Source of the DNA: Brassica napus
Lineage: Eukaryota > Streptophyta > Magnoliopsida > Brassicales > Brassicaceae
DNA length: 64,000 nt
Direction of reading: 5' to 3'
Assembly (NCBI RefSeq): GCF_020379485.1
Contig: NW_026013919.1
Span: forward strand, 1 to 64,000
In this document: positions 34,001 to 49,000 of the stretch, one piece after another
How the letters are laid out: every line of letters starts with the position of its first letter
Numbering within the stretch: the first letter of the stretch is position 1
Made by a program: the position numbers and the translations under genes
The notes under the pieces: model-generated
Seen by the model: only the letters and a program-made list of their open reading frames with translations
Told to the model about the DNA's origin: nothing
Databases searched by the model: none

Positions 34001-37000
34001 CTTCAGTATATAAAGTATTTACCAAAAACTCAATATTTTTGTAGGGGTTAGCCCATAGATTTTGAGAAAATTTCAAAAAATATGACAATATTGTTTTAAT
34101 GCCTAGTTGCATCCTGCACTAACATATGATGATGTTCAAAGAGGTTTGGAGCCTTTGTGCTCTCCGTTTATCAAGAAAATAATAATTTTATAGTGGTTAT
34201 TCCATCGATTTAGGGGGTATTATGAAGTTTTACTAAATTAATTGATAAAAACAATTGAACGATGCTCATTTACCATGAAAAAGAGTTTAGCATACATTAA
34301 TACAAATGTAGAATATGGTAGAAATTTTAAAACAACACTAAAGATTATAGGCTTCAGTATATAAAGTATTTACCAAAAACTCAATATTTTTGTAGGGGTT
34401 AGCCCATAGATTTTGAGAAAATTTCAAAAAATATGACAATATTGTTTTAATGCCTAGTTGCATCCTGCACTAACATATGATGATGTTCAAAGAGGTTTGG
34501 AGCCTTTGTGCTCTCCGTTTATCAAGAAAATAATAATTTTATAGTGGTTATTCCATCGATTTAGGAGGTATTATGAAGTTTTACTAAATTAATTGATAAA
34601 AACAATTGAACGATGCTCATTTACCATGAAAAAGAGTTTAGCATACATTAATACAAATGTAGAATATGGTAGAAATTTTAAAACAACACTAAAGATTATA
34701 GGCTTCAGTATATAAAGTATTTACCAAAAACTCAATATTTTTGTAGGGGTTAGCCCATAGATTTTGAGAAAATTTCAAAAAATATGACAATATTGTTTTA
34801 ATGCCTAGTTGCATCCTGCACTAACATATGATGATGTTCAAAGAGGTTTGGAGCCTTTGTGCTCTCCGTTTATCAAGAAAATAATAATTTTATAGTGGTT
34901 ATTCCATCGATTTAGGAGGTATTATGAAGTTTTACTAAATTAATTGATAAAAACAATTGAACGATGCTCATTTACCATGAAAAAGAGTTTAGCATACATT
35001 AATACAAATGTAGAATATGGTAGAAATTTTAAAACAACACTAAAGATTATAGGCTTCAGTATATAAAGTATTTACCAAAAACTCAATATTTTTGTAGGGG
35101 TTAGCCCATAGATTTTGAGAAAATTTCAAAAAATATGACAATATTGTTTTAATGCCTAGTTGCATCCTGCACTAACATATGATGATGTTCAAAGAGGTTT
35201 GGAGCCTTTGTGCGCTCCGTTTATCAAGAAAATAATAATTTTATAGTGGTTATTCCATCGATTTAGGAGTATTATGAAGTTTTACTAAATTAATTGATAA
35301 AAACAATTGAACGATGCTCATTTACCATGAAAAAGAGTTTAGCATACATTAATACAAATGTAGAATATGGTAGAAATTTTAAAACAACACTAAAGATTAT
35401 AGGCTTCAGTATATAAAGTATTTACCAAAAACTCAATATTTTTGTAGGGGTTAGCCCATAGATTTTGAGAAAATTTCAAAAAATATGACAATATTGTTTT
35501 AATGCCTAGTTGCATCCTGCACTAACATATGATGATGTTCAAAGAGGTTTGGAGCCTTTGTGCTCTCCGTTTATCAAGAAAATAATAATTTTATAGTGGT
35601 TATTCCATCGATTTAGGAGGTATTATGAAGTTTTACTAAATTAATTGATAAAAACATTGAACGATGCTCATTTTCCATGAAAAAGAGTTTAGCATACATT
35701 AATACAAATGTAGAATATGGTAGAAATTTTAAAACAACACTAAAGATTATAGGCTTCAGTATATAAAGTATTTACCAAAAACTCAATATTTTTGTAGGGG
35801 TTAGCCCATAGATTTTGAGAAAATTTCAAAAAATATGACAATATTGTTTTAATGCCTAGTTGCATCCTGCACTAACATATGATGATGTTCAAAGAGGTTT
35901 GGAGCCTTTGTGCTCTCCGTTTATCAAGAAAATAATAATTTTATAGTGGTTATTCCATCGATTTAGGAGGTATTATGAAGTTTTACTAAATTAATTGATA
36001 AAAACAATTGAACGATGCTCATTTACCATGAAAAAGAGTTTAGCATACATTAATACAAATGTAGAATATGGTAGAAATTTTAAAACAACACTAAAGATTA
36101 TAGGCTTCAGTATATAAAGTATTTACCAAAAACTCAATATTTTTGTAGGGGTTAGCCCATAGATTTTGAGAAAATTTCAAAAAATATGACAATATTGTTT
36201 TAATGCCTAGTTGCATCCTGCACTAACATATGATGATGTTCAAAGAGGTTTGGAGCCTTTGTGCTCTCCGTTTATCAAGAAAATAATAATTTTATAGTGG
36301 TTATTCCATCGATTTAGGAGGTATTATGAAGTTTTACTAAATTAATTGATAAAAACATTGAACGATGCTCATTTACCATGAAAAAGAGTTTAGCATACAT
36401 TAATACAAATGTAGAATATGGTAGAAATTTTAAAACAACACTAAAGATTATAGGCTTCAGTATATAAAGTATTTACCAAAAACTCAATATTTTTGTAGGG
36501 GTTAGCCCATAGATTTTGAGAAAATTTCAAAAAATATGACAATATTGTTTTAATGCCTAGTTGCATCCTGCACTAACATATGATGATGTTCAAAGAGGTT
36601 TGGAGCCTTTGTGCTCTCCGTTTATCAAGAAAATAATAATTTTATAGTGGTTATTCCATCGATTTAGGAGGTATTATGAAGTTTTACTAAATTAATTGAT
36701 AAAAACAATTGAACGATGCTCATTTACCATGAAAAAGAGTTTAGCATACATTAATACAAATGTAGAATATGGTAGAAATTTTAAAACAACACTAAAGATT
36801 ATAGGCTTCAGTATATAAAGTATTTACCAAAAACTCAATATTTTTGTAGGGGTTAGCCCATAGATTTTGAGAAAATTTCAAAAAATATGACAATATTGTT
36901 TTAATGCCTAGTTGCATCCTGCACTAACATATGATGATGTTCAAAGAGGTTTGGAGCCTTTGTGCTCTCCGTTTATCAAGAAAATAATAATTTTATAGTG

Positions 37001-40000
37001 GTTATTCCATCGATTTAGGAGGTATTATGAAGTTTTACTAAATTAATTGATAAAAACAATTGAACGATGCTCATTTACCATGAAAAAGAGTTTAGCATAC
37101 ATTAATACAAATGTAGAATATGGTAGAAATTTTAAAACAACACTAAAGATTATAGGCTTCAGTATATAAAGTATTTACCAAAAACTCAATATTTTTGTAG
37201 GGGTTAGCCCATAGATTTTGAGAAAATTTCAAAAAATATGACAATATTGTTTTAATGCCTAGTTGCATCCTGCACTAACATATGATGATGTTCAAAGAGG
37301 TTTGGAGCCTTTGTGCTCTCCGTTTATCAAGAAAATAATAATTTTATAGTGGTTATTCCATCGATTTAGGAGTATTATGAAGTTTTACTAAATTAATTGA
37401 TAAAAACAATTGAACGATGCTCATTTACCATGAAAAAGAGTTTAGCATACATTAATACAAATGTAGAATATGGTAGAAATTTTAAAACAACACTAAAGAT
37501 TATAGGCTTCAGTATATAAAGTATTTACCAAAAACTCAATATTTTTGTAGGGGTTAGCCCATAGATTTTGAGAAAATTTCAAAAAATATGACAATATTGT
37601 TTTAATGCCTAGTTGCATCCTGCACTAACATATGATGATGTTCAAAGAGGTTTGGAGCCTTTGTGCTCTCCGTTTATCAAGAAAATAATAATTTTATAGT
37701 GGTTATTCCATCGATTTAGGAGGTATTATGAAGTTTTACTAAATTAATTGATAAAAACAATTGAACGATGCTCATTTACCATGAAAAAGAGTTTAGCATA
37801 CATTAATACAAATGTAGAATATGGTAGAAATTTTAAAACAACACTAAAGATTATAGGCTTCAGTATATAAAGTATTTACCAAAAACTCAATATTTTTGTA
37901 GGGGTTAGCCCATAGATTTTGAGAAAATTTCAAAAAATATGACAATATTGTTTTAATGCCTAGTTGCATCCTGCACTAACATATGATGATGTTCAAAGAG
38001 GTTTGGAGCCTTTGTGCTCTCCGTTTATCAAGAAAATAATAATTTTATAGTGGTTATTCCATCGATTTAGGGAGTATTATGAAGTTTTACTAAATTAATT
38101 GATAAAAACAATTGAACGATGCTCATTTACCATGAAAAAGAGTTTAGCATACATTAATACAAATGTAGAATATGGTAGAAATTTTAAAACAACACTAAAG
38201 ATTATAGGCTTCAGTATATAAAGTATTTACCAAAAACTCAATATTTTTGTAGGGGTTAGCCCATAGATTTTGAGAAAATTTCAAAAAATATGACAATATT
38301 GTTTTAATGCCTAGTTGCATCCTGCACTAACATATGATGATGTTCAAAGAGGTTTGGAGCCTTTGTGCTCTCCGTTTATCAAGAAAATAATAATTTTATA
38401 GTGGTTATTCCATCGATTTAGGAGGTATTATGAAGTTTTACTAAATTAATTGATAAAAACAATTGAACGATGCTCATTTACCATGAAAAAGAGTTTAGCA
38501 TACATTAATACAAATGTAGAATATGGTAGAAATTTTAAAACAACACTAAAGATTATAGGCTTCAGTATATAAAGTATTTACCAAAAACTCAATATTTTTG
38601 TAGGGGTTAGCCCATAGATTTTGAGAAAATTTCAAAAAATATGACAATATTGTTTTAATGCCTAGTTGCATCCTGCACTAACATATGATGATGTTCAAAG
38701 AGGTTTGGAGCCTTTGTGCTCTCCGTTTATCAAGAAAATAATAATTTTATAGTGGTTATTCCATCGATTTAGGGGGTATTATGAAGTTTTACTAAATTAA
38801 TTGATAAAAACAATTGAACGATGCTCATTTACCATGAAAAAGAGTTTAGCATACATTAATACAAATGTAGAATATGGTAGAAATTTTAAAACAACACTAA
38901 AGATTATAGGCTTCAGTATATAAAGTATTTACCAAAAACTCAATATTTTTGTAGGGGTTAGCCCATAGATTTTGAGAAAATTTCAAAAAATATGACAATA
39001 TTGTTTTAATGCCTAGTTGCATCCTGCACTAACATATGATGATGTTCAAAGAGGTTTGGAGCCTTTGTGCTCTCCGTTTATCAAGAAAATAATAATTTTA
39101 TAGTGGTTATTCCATCGATTTAGGAGGTATTATGAAGTTTTACTAAATTAATTGATAAAAACAATTGAACGATGCTCATTTACCATGAAAAAGAGTTTAG
39201 CATACATTAATACAAATGTAGAATATGGTAGAAATTTTAAAACAACACTAAAGATTATAGGCTTCAGTATATAAAGTATTTACCAAAAACTCAATATTTT
39301 TGTAGGGGTTAGCCCATAGATTTTGAGAAAATTTCAAAAAATATGACAATATTGTTTTAATGCCTAGTTGCATCCTGCACTAACATATGATGATGTTCAA
39401 AGAGGTTTGGAGCCTTTGTGCTCTCCGTTTATCAAGAAAATAATAATTTTATAGTGGTTATTCCATCGATTTAGGAGTATTATGAAGTTTTACTAAATTA
39501 ATTGATAAAAACAATTGAACGATGCTCATTTACCATGAAAAAGAGTTTAGCATACATTAATACAAATGTAGAATATGGTAGAAATTTTAAAACAACACTA
39601 AAGATTATAGGCTTCAGTATATAAAGTATTTACCAAAAACTCAATATTTTTGTAGGGGTTAGCCCATAGATTTTGAGAAAATTTCAAAAAATATGACAAT
39701 ATTGTTTTAATGCCTAGTTGCATCCTGCACTAACATATGATGATGTTCAAAGAGGTTTGGAGCCTTTGTGCTCTCCGTTTATCAAGAAAATAATAATTTT
39801 ATAGTGGTTATTCCATCGATTTAGGGGTATTATGAAGTTTTACTAAATTAATTGATAAAAACAATTGAACGATGCTCATTTACCATGAAAAAGAGTTTAG
39901 CATACATTAATACAAATGTAGAATATGGTAGAAATTTTAAAACAACACTAAAGATTATAGGCTTCAGTATATAAAGTATTTACCAAAAACTCAATATTTT

Positions 40001-43000
40001 TGTAGGGGTTAGCCCATAGATTTTGAGAAAATTTCAAAAAATATGACAATATTGTTTTAATGCCTAGTTGCATCCTGCACTAACATATGATGATGTTCAA
40101 AGAGGTTTGGAGCCTTTGTGCTCTCCGTTTATCAAGAAAATAATAATTTTATAGTGGTTATTCCATCGATTTAGGAGTATTATGAAGTTTTACTAAATTA
40201 ATTGATAAAAACAATTGAACGATGCTCATTTACCATGAAAAAGAGTTTAGCATACATTAATACAAATGTAGAATATGGTAGAAATTTTAAAACAACACTA
40301 AAGATTATAGGCTTCAGTATATAAAGTATTTACCAAAAACTCAATATTTTTGTAGGGGTTAGCCCATAGATTTTGAGAAAATTTCAAAAAATATGACAAT
40401 ATTGTTTTAATGCCTAGTTGCATCCTGCACTAACATATGATGATGTTCAAAGAGGTTTGGAGCCTTTGTGCTCTCCGTTTATCAAGAAAATAATAATTTT
40501 ATAGTGGTTATTCCATCGATTTAGGAGGTATTATGAAGTTTTACTAAATTAATTGATAAAAACAATTGAACGATGCTCATTTACCATGAAAAAGAGTTTA
40601 GCATACATTAATACAAATGTAGAATATGGTAGAAATTTTAAAACAACACTAAAGATTATAGGCTTCAGTATATAAAGTATTTACCAAAAACTCAATATTT
40701 TTGTAGGGGTTAGCCCATAGATTTTGAGAAAATTTCAAAAAATATGACAATATTGTTTTAATGCCTAGTTGCATCCTGCACTAACATATGATGATGTTCA
40801 AAGAGGTTTGGAGCCTTTGTGCTCTCCGTTTATCAAGAAAATAATAATTTTATAGTGGTTATTCCATCGATTTAGGAGTATTATGAAGTTTTACTAAATT
40901 AATTGATAAAAACAATTGAACGATGCTCATTTACCATGAAAAAGAGTTTAGCATACATTAATACAAATGTAGAATATGGTAGAAATTTTAAAACAACACT
41001 AAAGATTATAGGCTTCAGTATATAAAGTATTTACCAAAAACTCAATATTTTTGTAGGGGTTAGCCCATAGATTTTGAGAAAATTTCAAAAAATATGACAA
41101 TATTGTTTTAATGCCTAGTTGCATCCTGCACTAACATATGATGATGTTCAAAGAGGTTTGGAGCCTTTGTGCTCTCCGTTTATCAAGAAAATAATAATTT
41201 TATAGTGGTTATTCCATCGATTTAGGGGGTATTATGAAGTTTTACTAAATTAATTGATAAAAACAATTGAACGATGCTCATTTACCATGAAAAAGAGTTT
41301 AGCATACATTAATACAAATGTAGAATATGGTAGAAATTTTAAAACAACACTAAAGATTATAGGCTTCAGTATATAAAGTATTTACCAAAAACTCAATATT
41401 TTTGTAGGGGTTAGCCCATAGATTTTGAGAAAATTTCAAAAAATATGACAATATTGTTTTAATGCCTAGTTGCATCCTGCACTAACATATGATGATGTTC
41501 AAAGAGGTTTGGAGCCTTTGTGTCTCCGTTTATCAAGAAAATAATAATTTTATAGTGGTTATTCCATCGATTTAGGGGGTATTATGAAGTTTTACTAAAT
41601 TAATTGATAAAAACAATTGAACGATGCTCATTTACCATGAAAAAGAGTTTAGCATACATTAATACAAATGTAGAATATGGTAGAAATTTTAAAACAACAC
41701 TAAAGATTATAGGCTTCAGTATATAAAGTATTTACCAAAAACTCAATATTTTTGTAGGGGTTAGCCCATAGATTTTGAGAAAATTTCAAAAAATATGACA
41801 ATATTGTTTTAATGCCTAGTTGCATCCTGCACTAACATATGATGATGTTCAAAGAGGTTTGGAGCCTTTGTGCTCTCCGTTTATCAAGAAAATAATAATT
41901 TTATAGTGGTTATTCCATCGATTTAGGAGGTATTATGAAGTTTTACTAAATTAATTGATAAAAACAATTGAACGATGCTCATTTACCATGAAAAAGAGTT
42001 TAGCATACATTAATACAAATGTAGAATATGGTAGAAATTTTAAAACAACACTAAAGATTATAGGCTTCAGTATATAAAGTATTTACCAAAAACTCAATAT
42101 TTTTGTAGGGGTTAGCCCATAGATTTTGAGAAAATTTCAAAAAATATGACAATATTGTTTTAATGCCTAGTTGCATCCTGCACTAACATATGATGATGTT
42201 CAAAGAGGTTTGGAGCCTTTGTGCTCTCCGTTTATCAAGAAAATAATAATTTTATAGTGGTTATTCCATCGATTTAGGAGTATTATGAAGTTTTACTAAA
42301 TTAATTGATAAAAACAATTGAACGATGCTCATTTACCATGAAAAAGAGTTTAGCATACATTAATACAAATGTAGAATATGGTAGAAATTTTAAAACAACA
42401 CTAAAGATTATAGGCTTCAGTATATAAAGTATTTACCAAAAACTCAATATTTTTGTAGGGGTTAGCCCATAGATTTTGAGAAAATTTCAAAAAATATGAC
42501 AATATTGTTTTAATGCCTAGTTGCATCCTGCACTAACATATGATGATGTTCAAAGAGGTTTGGAGCCTTTGTGCTCTCCGTTTATCAAGAAAATAATAAT
42601 TTTATAGTGGTTATTCCATCGATTTAGGAGGTATTATGAAGTTTTACTAAATTAATTGATAAAAACAATTGAACGATGCTCATTTACCATGAAAAAGAGT
42701 TTAGCATACATTAATACAAATGTAGAATATGGTAGAAATTTTAAAACAACACTAAAGATTATAGGCTTCAGTATATAAAGTATTTACCAAAAACTCAATA
42801 TTTTTGTAGGGGTTAGCCCATAGATTTTGAGAAAATTTCAAAAAATATGACAATATTGTTTTAATGCCTAGTTGCATCCTGCACTAACATATGATGATGT
42901 TCAAAGAGGTTTGGAGCCTTTGTGCTCTCCGTTTATCAAGAAAATAATAATTTTATAGTGGTTATTCCATCGATTTAGGAGTATTATGAAGTTTTACTAA

Positions 43001-46000
43001 ATTAATTGATAAAAACAATTGAACGATGCTCATTTACCATGAAAAAGAGTTTAGCATACATTAATACAAATGTAGAATATGGTAGAAATTTTAAAACAAC
43101 ACTAAAGATTATAGGCTTCAGTATATAAAGTATTTACCAAAAACTCAATATTTTTGTAGGGGTTAGCCCATAGATTTTGAGAAAATTTCAAAAAATATGA
43201 CAATATTGTTTTAATGCCTAGTTGCATCCTGCACTAACATATGATGATGTTCAAAGAGGTTTGGAGCCTTTGTGCTCTCCGTTTATCAAGAAAATAATAA
43301 TTTTATAGTGGTTATTCCATCGATTTAGGAGGTATTATGAAGTTTTACTAAATTAATTGATAAAAACAATTGAACGATGCTCATTTACCATGAAAAAGAG
43401 TTTAGCATACATTAATACAAATGTAGAATATGGTAGAAATTTTAAAACAACACTAAAGATTATAGGCTTCAGTATATAAAGTATTTACCAAAAACTCAAT
43501 ATTTTTGTAGGGGTTAGCCCATAGATTTTGAGAAAATTTCAAAAAATATGACAATATTGTTTTAATGCCTAGTTGCATCCTGCACTAACATATGATGATG
43601 TTCAAAGAGGTTTGGAGCCTTTGTGCTCTCCGTTTATCAAGAAAATAATAATTTTATAGTGGTTATTCCATCGATTTAGGAGTATTATGAAGTTTTACTA
43701 AATTAATTGATAAAAACAATTGAACGATGCTCATTTACCATGAAAAAGAGTTTAGCATACATTAATACAAATGTAGAATATGGTAGAAATTTTAAAACAA
43801 CACTAAAGATTATAGGCTTCAGTATATAAAGTATTTACCAAAAACTCAATATTTTTGTAGGGGTTAGCCCATAGATTTTGAGAAAATTTCAAAAAATATG
43901 ACAATATTGTTTTAATGCCTAGTTGCATCCTGCACTAACATATGATGATGTTCAAAGAGGTTTGGAGCCTTTGTGCTCTCCGTTTATCAAGAAAATAATA
44001 ATTTTATAGTGGTTATTCCATCGATTTAGGGGGTATTATGAAGTTTTACTAAATTAATTGATAAAAACAATTGAACGATGCTCATTTACCATGAAAAAGA
44101 GTTTAGCATACATTAATACAAATGTAGAATATGGTAGAAATTTTAAAACAACACTAAAGATTATAGGCTTCAGTATATAAAGTATTTACCAAAAACTCAA
44201 TATTTTTGTAGGGGTTAGCCCATAGATTTTGAGAAAATTTCAAAAAATATGACAATATTGTTTTAATGCCTAGTTGCATCCTGCACTAACATATGATGAT
44301 GTTCAAAGAGGTTTGGAGCCTTTGTGCTCTCCGTTTATCAAGAAAATAATAATTTTATAGTGGTTATTCCATCGATTTAGGGGGTATTATGAAGTTTTAC
44401 TAAATTAATTGATAAAAACAATTGAACGATGCTCATTTACCATGAAAAAGAGTTTAGCATACATTAATACAAATGTAGAATATGGTAGAAATTTTAAAAC
44501 AACACTAAAGATTATAGGCTTCAGTATATAAAGTATTTACCAAAAACTCAATATTTTTGTAGGGGTTAGCCCATAGATTTTGAGAAAATTTCAAAAAATA
44601 TGACAATATTGTTTTAATGCCTAGTTGCATCCTGCACTAACATATGATGATGTTCAAAGAGGTTTGGAGCCTTTGTGCTCTCCGTTTATCAAGAAAATAA
44701 TAATTTTATAGTGGTTATTCCATCGATTTAGGAGGTATTATGAAGTTTTACTAAATTAATTGATAAAAACATTGAACGATGCTCATTTACCATGAAAAAG
44801 AGTTTAGCATACATTAATACAAATGTAGAATATGGTAGAAATTTTAAAACAACACTAAAGATTATAGGCTTCAGTATATAAAGTATTTACCAAAAACTCA
44901 ATATTTTTGTAGGGGTTAGCCCATAGATTTTGAGAAAATTTCAAAAAATATGACAATATTGTTTTAATGCCTAGTTGCATCCTGCACTAACATATGATGA
45001 TGTTCAAAGAGGTTTGGAGCCTTTGTGCTCTCCGTTTATCAAGAAAATAATAATTTTATAGTGGTTATTCCATCGATTTAGGGAGTATTATGAAGTTTTA
45101 CTAAATTAATTGATAAAAACAATTGAACGATGCTCATTTACCATGAAAAAGAGTTTAGCATACATTAATACAAATGTAGAATATGGTAGAAATTTTAAAA
45201 CAACACTAAAGATTATAGGCTTCAGTATATAAAGTATTTACCAAAAACTCAATATTTTTGTAGGGGTTAGCCCATAGATTTTGAGAAAATTTCAAAAAAT
45301 ATGACAATATTGTTTTAATGCCTAGTTGCATCCTGCACTAACATATGATGATGTTCAAAGAGGTTTGGAGCCTTTGTGCTCTCCGTTTATCAAGAAAATA
45401 ATAATTTTATAGTGGTTATTCCATCGATTTAGGAGTATTATGAAGTTTTACTAAATTAATTGATAAAAACAATTGAACGATGCTCATTTACCATGAAAAA
45501 GAGTTTAGCATACATTAATACAAATGTAGAATATGGTAGAAATTTTAAAACAACACTAAAGATTATAGGCTTCAGTATATAAAGTATTTACCAAAAACTC
45601 AATATTTTTGTAGGGGTTAGCCCATAGATTTTGAGAAAATTTCAAAAAATATGACAATATTGTTTTAATGCCTAGTTGCATCCTGCACTAACATATGATG
45701 ATGTTCAAAGAGGTTTGGAGCCTTTGTGCTCTCCGTTTATCAAGAAAATAATAATTTTATAGTGGTTATTCCATCGATTTAGGAGGTATTATGAAGTTTT
45801 ACTAAATTAATTGATAAAAACAATTGAACGATGCTCATTTACCATGAAAAAGAGTTTAGCATACATTAATACAAATGTAGAATATGGTAGAAATTTTAAA
45901 ACAACACTAAAGATTATAGGCTTCAGTATATAAAGTATTTACCAAAAACTCAATATTTTTGTAGGGGTTAGCCCATAGATTTTGAGAAAATTTCAAAAAA

Positions 46001-49000
46001 TATGACAATATTGTTTTAATGCCTAGTTGCATCCTGCACTAACATATGATGATGTTCAAAGAGGTTTGGAGCCTTTGTGCTCTCCGTTTATCAAGAAAAT
46101 AATAATTTTATAGTGGTTATTCCATCGATTTAGGAGGTATTATGAAGTTTTACTAAATTAATTGATAAAAACAATTGAACGATGCTCATTTACCATGAAA
46201 AAGAGTTTAGCATACATTAATACAAATGTAGAATATGGTAGAAATTTTAAAACAACACTAAAGATTATAGGCTTCAGTATATAAAGTATTTACCAAAAAC
46301 TCAATATTTTTGTAGGGGTTAGCCCATAGATTTTGAGAAAATTTCAAAAAATATGACAATATTGTTTTAATGCCTAGTTGCATCCTGCACTAACATATGA
46401 TGATGTTCAAAGAGGTTTGGAGCCTTTGTGCTCTCCGTTTATCAAGAAAATAATAATTTTATAGTGGTTATTCCATCGATTTAGGAGGTATTATGAAGTT
46501 TTACTAAATTAATTGATAAAAACAATTGAACGATGCTCATTTACCATGAAAAAGAGTTTAGCATACATTAATACAAATGTAGAATATGGTAGAAATTTTA
46601 AAACAACACTAAAGATTATAGGCTTCAGTATATAAAGTATTTACCAAAAACTCAATATTTTTGTAGGGGTTAGCCCATAGATTTTGAGAAAATTTCAAAA
46701 AATATGACAATATTGTTTTAATGCCTAGTTGCATCCTGCACTAACATATGATGATGTTCAAAGAGGTTTGGAGCCTTTGTGCTCTCCGTTTATCAAGAAA
46801 ATAATAATTTTATAGTGGTTATTCCATCGATTTAGGAGGTATTATGAAGTTTTACTAAATTAATTGATAAAAACATTGAACGATGCTCATTTACCATGAA
46901 AAAGAGTTTAGCATACATTAATACAAATGTAGAATATGGTAGAAATTTTAAAACAACACTAAAGATTATAGGCTTCAGTATATAAAGTATTTACCAAAAA
47001 CTCAATATTTTTGTAGGGGTTAGCCCATAGATTTTGAGAAAATTTCAAAAAATATGACAATATTGTTTTAATGCCTAGTTGCATCCTGCACTAACATATG
47101 ATGATGTTCAAAGAGGTTTGGAGCCTTTGTGCTCTCCGTTTATCAAGAAAATAATAATTTTATAGTGGTTATTCCATCGATTTAGGGAGTATTATGAAGT
47201 TTTACTAAATTAATTGATAAAAACAATTGAACGATGCTCATTTACCATGAAAAAGAGTTTAGCATACATTAATACAAATGTAGAATATGGTAGAAATTTT
47301 AAAACAACACTAAAGATTATAGGCTTCAGTATATAAAGTATTTACCAAAAACTCAATATTTTTGTAGGGGTTAGCCCATAGATTTTGAGAAAATTTCAAA
47401 AAATATGACAATATTGTTTTAATGCCTAGTTGCATCCTGCACTAACATATGATGATGTTCAAAGAGGTTTGGAGCCTTTGTGCTCTCCGTTTATCAAGAA
47501 AATAATAATTTTATAGTGGTTATTCCATCGATTTAGGAGGTATTATGAAGTTTTACTAAATTAATTGATAAAAACAATTGAACGATGCTCATTTACCATG
47601 AAAAAGAGTTTAGCATACATTAATACAAATGTAGAATATGGTAGAAATTTTAAAACAACACTAAAGATTATAGGCTTCAGTATATAAAGTATTTACCAAA
47701 AACTCAATATTTTTGTAGGGGTTAGCCCATAGATTTTGAGAAAATTTCAAAAAATATGACAATATTGTTTTAATGCCTAGTTGCATCCTGCACTAACATA
47801 TGATGATGTTCAAAGAGGTTTGGAGCCTTTGTGCTCTCCGTTTATCAAGAAAATAATAATTTTATAGTGGTTATTCCATCGATTTAGGAGTATTATGAAG
47901 TTTTACTAAATTAATTGATAAAAACAATTGAACGATGCTCATTTACCATGAAAAAGAGTTTAGCATACATTAATACAAATGTAGAATATGGTAGAAATTT
48001 TAAAACAACACTAAAGATTATAGGCTTCAGTATATAAAGTATTTACCAAAAACTCAATATTTTTGTAGGGGTTAGCCCATAGATTTTGAGAAAATTTCAA
48101 AAAATATGACAATATTGTTTTAATGCCTAGTTGCATCCTGCACTAACATATGATGATGTTCAAAGAGGTTTGGAGCCTTTGTGCTCTCCGTTTATCAAGA
48201 AAATAATAATTTTATAGTGGTTATTCCATCGATTTAGGAGTATTATGAAGTTTTACTAAATTAATTGATAAAAACAATTGAACGATGCTCATTTACCATG
48301 AAAAAGAGTTTAGCATACATTAATACAAATGTAGAATATGGTAGAAATTTTAAAACAACACTAAAGATTATAGGCTTCAGTATATAAAGTATTTACCAAA
48401 AACTCAATATTTTTGTAGGGGTTAGCCCATAGATTTTGAGAAAATTTCAAAAAATATGACAATATTGTTTTAATGCCTAGTTGCATCCTGCACTAACATA
48501 TGATGATGTTCAAAGAGGTTTGGAGCCTTTGTGCTCTCCGTTTATCAAGAAAATAATAATTTTATAGTGGTTATTCCATCGATTTAGGAGTATTATGAAG
48601 TTTTACTAAATTAATTGATAAAAACATTGAACGATGCTCATTTACCATGAAAAAGAGTTTAGCATACATTAATACAAATGTAGAATATGGTAGAAATTTT
48701 AAAACAACACTAAAGATTATAGGCTTCAGTATATAAAGTATTTACCAAAAACTCAATATTTTTGTAGGGGTTAGCCCATAGATTTTGAGAAAATTTCAAA
48801 AAATATGACAATATTGTTTTAATGCCTAGTTGCATCCTGCACTAACATATGATGATGTTCAAAGAGGTTTGGAGCCTTTGTGCTCTCCGTTTATCAAGAA
48901 AATAATAATTTTATAGTGGTTATTCCATCGATTTAGGAGGTATTATGAAGTTTTACTAAATTAATTGATAAAAACAATTGAACGATGCTCATTTACCATG